Below are positions 6,340 to 7,471 of a DNA stretch of 7,471 bases, piece after piece (the stretch's first letter is position 1; the number at the start of each line of letters is the position of its first letter). Below the pieces are notes generated by a model. That model did no database searches and was not told the DNA's origin. It saw nothing but the letters and a program-made list of their open reading frames with translations. The stretch is from positions 1 through 7,471 of the forward strand of contig JASHUW010000395.1 of assembly GCA_030039815.1 (NCBI GenBank), in the 5' to 3' direction. Made by a program: the position numbers and the translations under genes. Source of the stretch: Alphaproteobacteria bacterium (GTDB taxonomy: Bacteria > Pseudomonadota > Alphaproteobacteria > ATCC43930 > CGMCC-115725).

Positions 6340-7471
6340 CTCGGCGCAGTCGAGGATCGCGTTCAGCAGGACGGCGCAGCCCGCCGTGAGATCGGCGGGC
6401 TGCGCGTCCTCGATCTCGTTATGGCTGATGCCGCCGACACAGGGCACGAAGATCATCACCGTCGGCGCGATGCGGGCCATGTAGACGGCGTCATGCCCGG
6501 CGCCGGAGATGATGTCCTGGTGCGGCAGGCTCTGCGCCGTCGCCGCCGCGCGCACCGCGCCGACCATCCGCGCGTCGAACGGGGTCGGCGGGAAGTACCA
6601 AAATTCCGTGACCTCGCATTCGAGCCGCTGGGTGGCCGCAGCCTTGGCGCAGGCGGCCCGCAGCTCGGTATCCATCGCAGTCAGCACGTCGTTGTCGGGA
6701 TGGCGGAAGTCGACCGTGAGAAACACCCGGCCGGGAATGGTGTTGCGCGAATTGGGGCTTGATTGGATGAAGCCGACCGTGGCGCAGGCATTGGGCGCAT
6801 GGGCATGGCCGATGCGGTTGACCGCATCGATCATCCGCGCCGCGCCGACCAGGGCATCACGGCGCCGCGGCATCGGGGTCGGGCCGGCATGCGCCTCTTG
6901 GCCGGTGACGGTGATCTCGTACCAGCGCTGGCCCTGCGCGCCGGTGACGACGCCAATCGGCAGGCCCGCGGCTTCGAGGATTGGCCCCTGCTCGATATGC
7001 GCCTCGAAATAGGCCGCGACCGGGTGCTTGCCAACGGGCGCCCCGCCGGCAAAGCCGATGCGCTGGAGTTCGCCGCCAAGCGTCAGCTCGGGCGCGTTGT
7101 TGTCGGGCGTGGCGAGCGCCGCATCCAATTCGAATACCCCGGTGAAAGCACCCGAGCCGACCATCGCCGGCGAGAAGCGCGAGCCCTCCTCGTTGGTCCA
7201 GGCAACGATCTCGATCGGCGCCTCGGTCTCGTAGCCCAGGTCGTTGAGCGTGCGCACCACTTCGAGGCCCGCCATCACGCCATAGGCGCCGTCAAACTTG
7301 CCGCCGGTCGGCTGGGTGTCAAGATGGCTGCCGGTCATGATCGGCGGCAGCGCCGGATTCTTACCGGGGCGGCGCGCGAAAATGTTGCCGATGCGATCGA
7401 TCGTGACCGCGCAGCCCGCCTCCTCGCACCAGCGGATGAACAGCCGCCGCGCCTCGGCGTCGAGATCGCTG
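6328..7471 (-). CDS. M20-family Zn amidohydrolase, N-carbamoyl amino acid/ureido type, N-terminus cut by right edge
   Basis: Cytosolic binuclear metal hydrolase of the AllC/HyuC/beta-ureidopropionase group, which cleaves N-carbamoyl compounds or allantoate to free ammonia, CO2 and an amine. 380 residues are visible, counting from the edge; full members are about 410-420, so some 30-40 are missing. The reading frame runs open to the edge, so the internal ATG at 7338 is not the start: the SDLDAEARRLFIRW stretch upstream of it is family-typical. Catalytic features are complete: SHLD (H49, D51), KFDGAYG (D60), NEEGSRF (E94 as base, E95 as ligand), AHIEQG (H158), GQEAHAGPTPM (H194) in the lid/dimer domain, SPNSRNTIPG (238-247), DFRH (254-257), GAGHDA (H326) and GISHNE (H350). 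These motifs do not separate allantoate, N-carbamoyl-L-amino acid and N-carbamoyl-beta-alanine as substrate. The convergent NCS1 permease supports ureide or hydantoin/pyrimidine salvage. Further genes of its operon, if any, lie upstream of it, beyond the right edge. Confidence 0.9.
   Translation of the reverse strand, partial: SDLDAEARRLFIRWCEEAGCAVTIDRIGNIFARRPGKNPALPPIMTGSHLDTQPTGGKFDGAYGVMAGLEVVRTLNDLGYETEAPIEIVAWTNEEGSRFSPAMVGSGAFTGVFELDAALATPDNNAPELTLGGELQRIGFAGGAPVGKHPVAAYFEAHIEQGPILEAAGLPIGVVTGAQGQRWYEITVTGQEAHAGPTPMPRRRDALVGAARMIDAVNRIGHAHAPNACATVGFIQSSPNSRNTIPGRVFLTVDFRHPDNDVLTAMDTELRAACAKAAATQRLECEVTEFWYFPPTPFDARMVGAVRAAATAQSLPHQDIISGAGHDAVYMARIAPTVMIFVPCVGGISHNEIEDAQPADLTAGCAVLLNAILDCAEAAA

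Noticed and set aside
6109..6762. 217-codon open frame on the plus strand running across the permease end and the hydrolase
   Set aside because: It crosses the ends of two well-supported genes in another frame and is Arg/Gly/Ala-rich without motifs.

Overview
The window is a G+C-rich stretch of bacterial chromosome with dense coding, strong G/C third-position preference and short A+T-rich gaps. It reads like an alphaproteobacterium, perhaps Rhizobiales or Rhodospirillales. That placement is inferred from base composition and protein style; there is no rRNA or other marker to settle it. No mobile element, tRNA, CRISPR array or integrase was seen, and all four genes are uninterrupted inside the window.

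Layout, left to right. (1) Positions 1-893, minus strand: the N-terminal 297 residues of an OxlT-type oxalate/formate antiporter of the major facilitator superfamily, cut by the left edge. (2) 894-1042: an A+T-rich gap with two small hairpins. (3) 1043-4540, minus strand: a 1165-residue multidomain flavin/iron-sulfur oxidoreductase. It joins an uncharacterised N-terminal region, an eight-cysteine Fe-S region, a GltD/NfnL-like FAD-NAD(P) module and a PyrK/NfnS-like FAD-NAD-[2Fe-2S] module in one chain. (4) 4541-4882: a divergent intergenic region of 342 bp with a near-perfect 24-bp palindrome and a leader hairpin. (5) 4883-6331, plus strand: an NCS1-family nucleobase/hydantoin/allantoin-type permease. 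(6) 6328-7471, minus strand: an M20-family ureido hydrolase (N-carbamoyl amino acid amidohydrolase, beta-ureidopropionase or allantoate amidohydrolase type), cut by the right edge and converging on the permease so that the two stop codons overlap.

How the genes may work together. The permease and the hydrolase fit import and cleavage of a ureide, hydantoin or pyrimidine breakdown product as a nitrogen source. The oxidoreductase and the OxlT-like carrier share a strand and may be co-transcribed, suggesting a redox step tied to a small dicarboxylate or monocarboxylate. The link between the two halves is only proximity across the divergent promoter region.

The most interesting element is the giant oxidoreductase. 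Its modules are those of the two subunits of electron-bifurcating NADH-dependent ferredoxin:NADP+ oxidoreductase, fused in one chain with extra domains. What it does cannot be settled from sequence alone.
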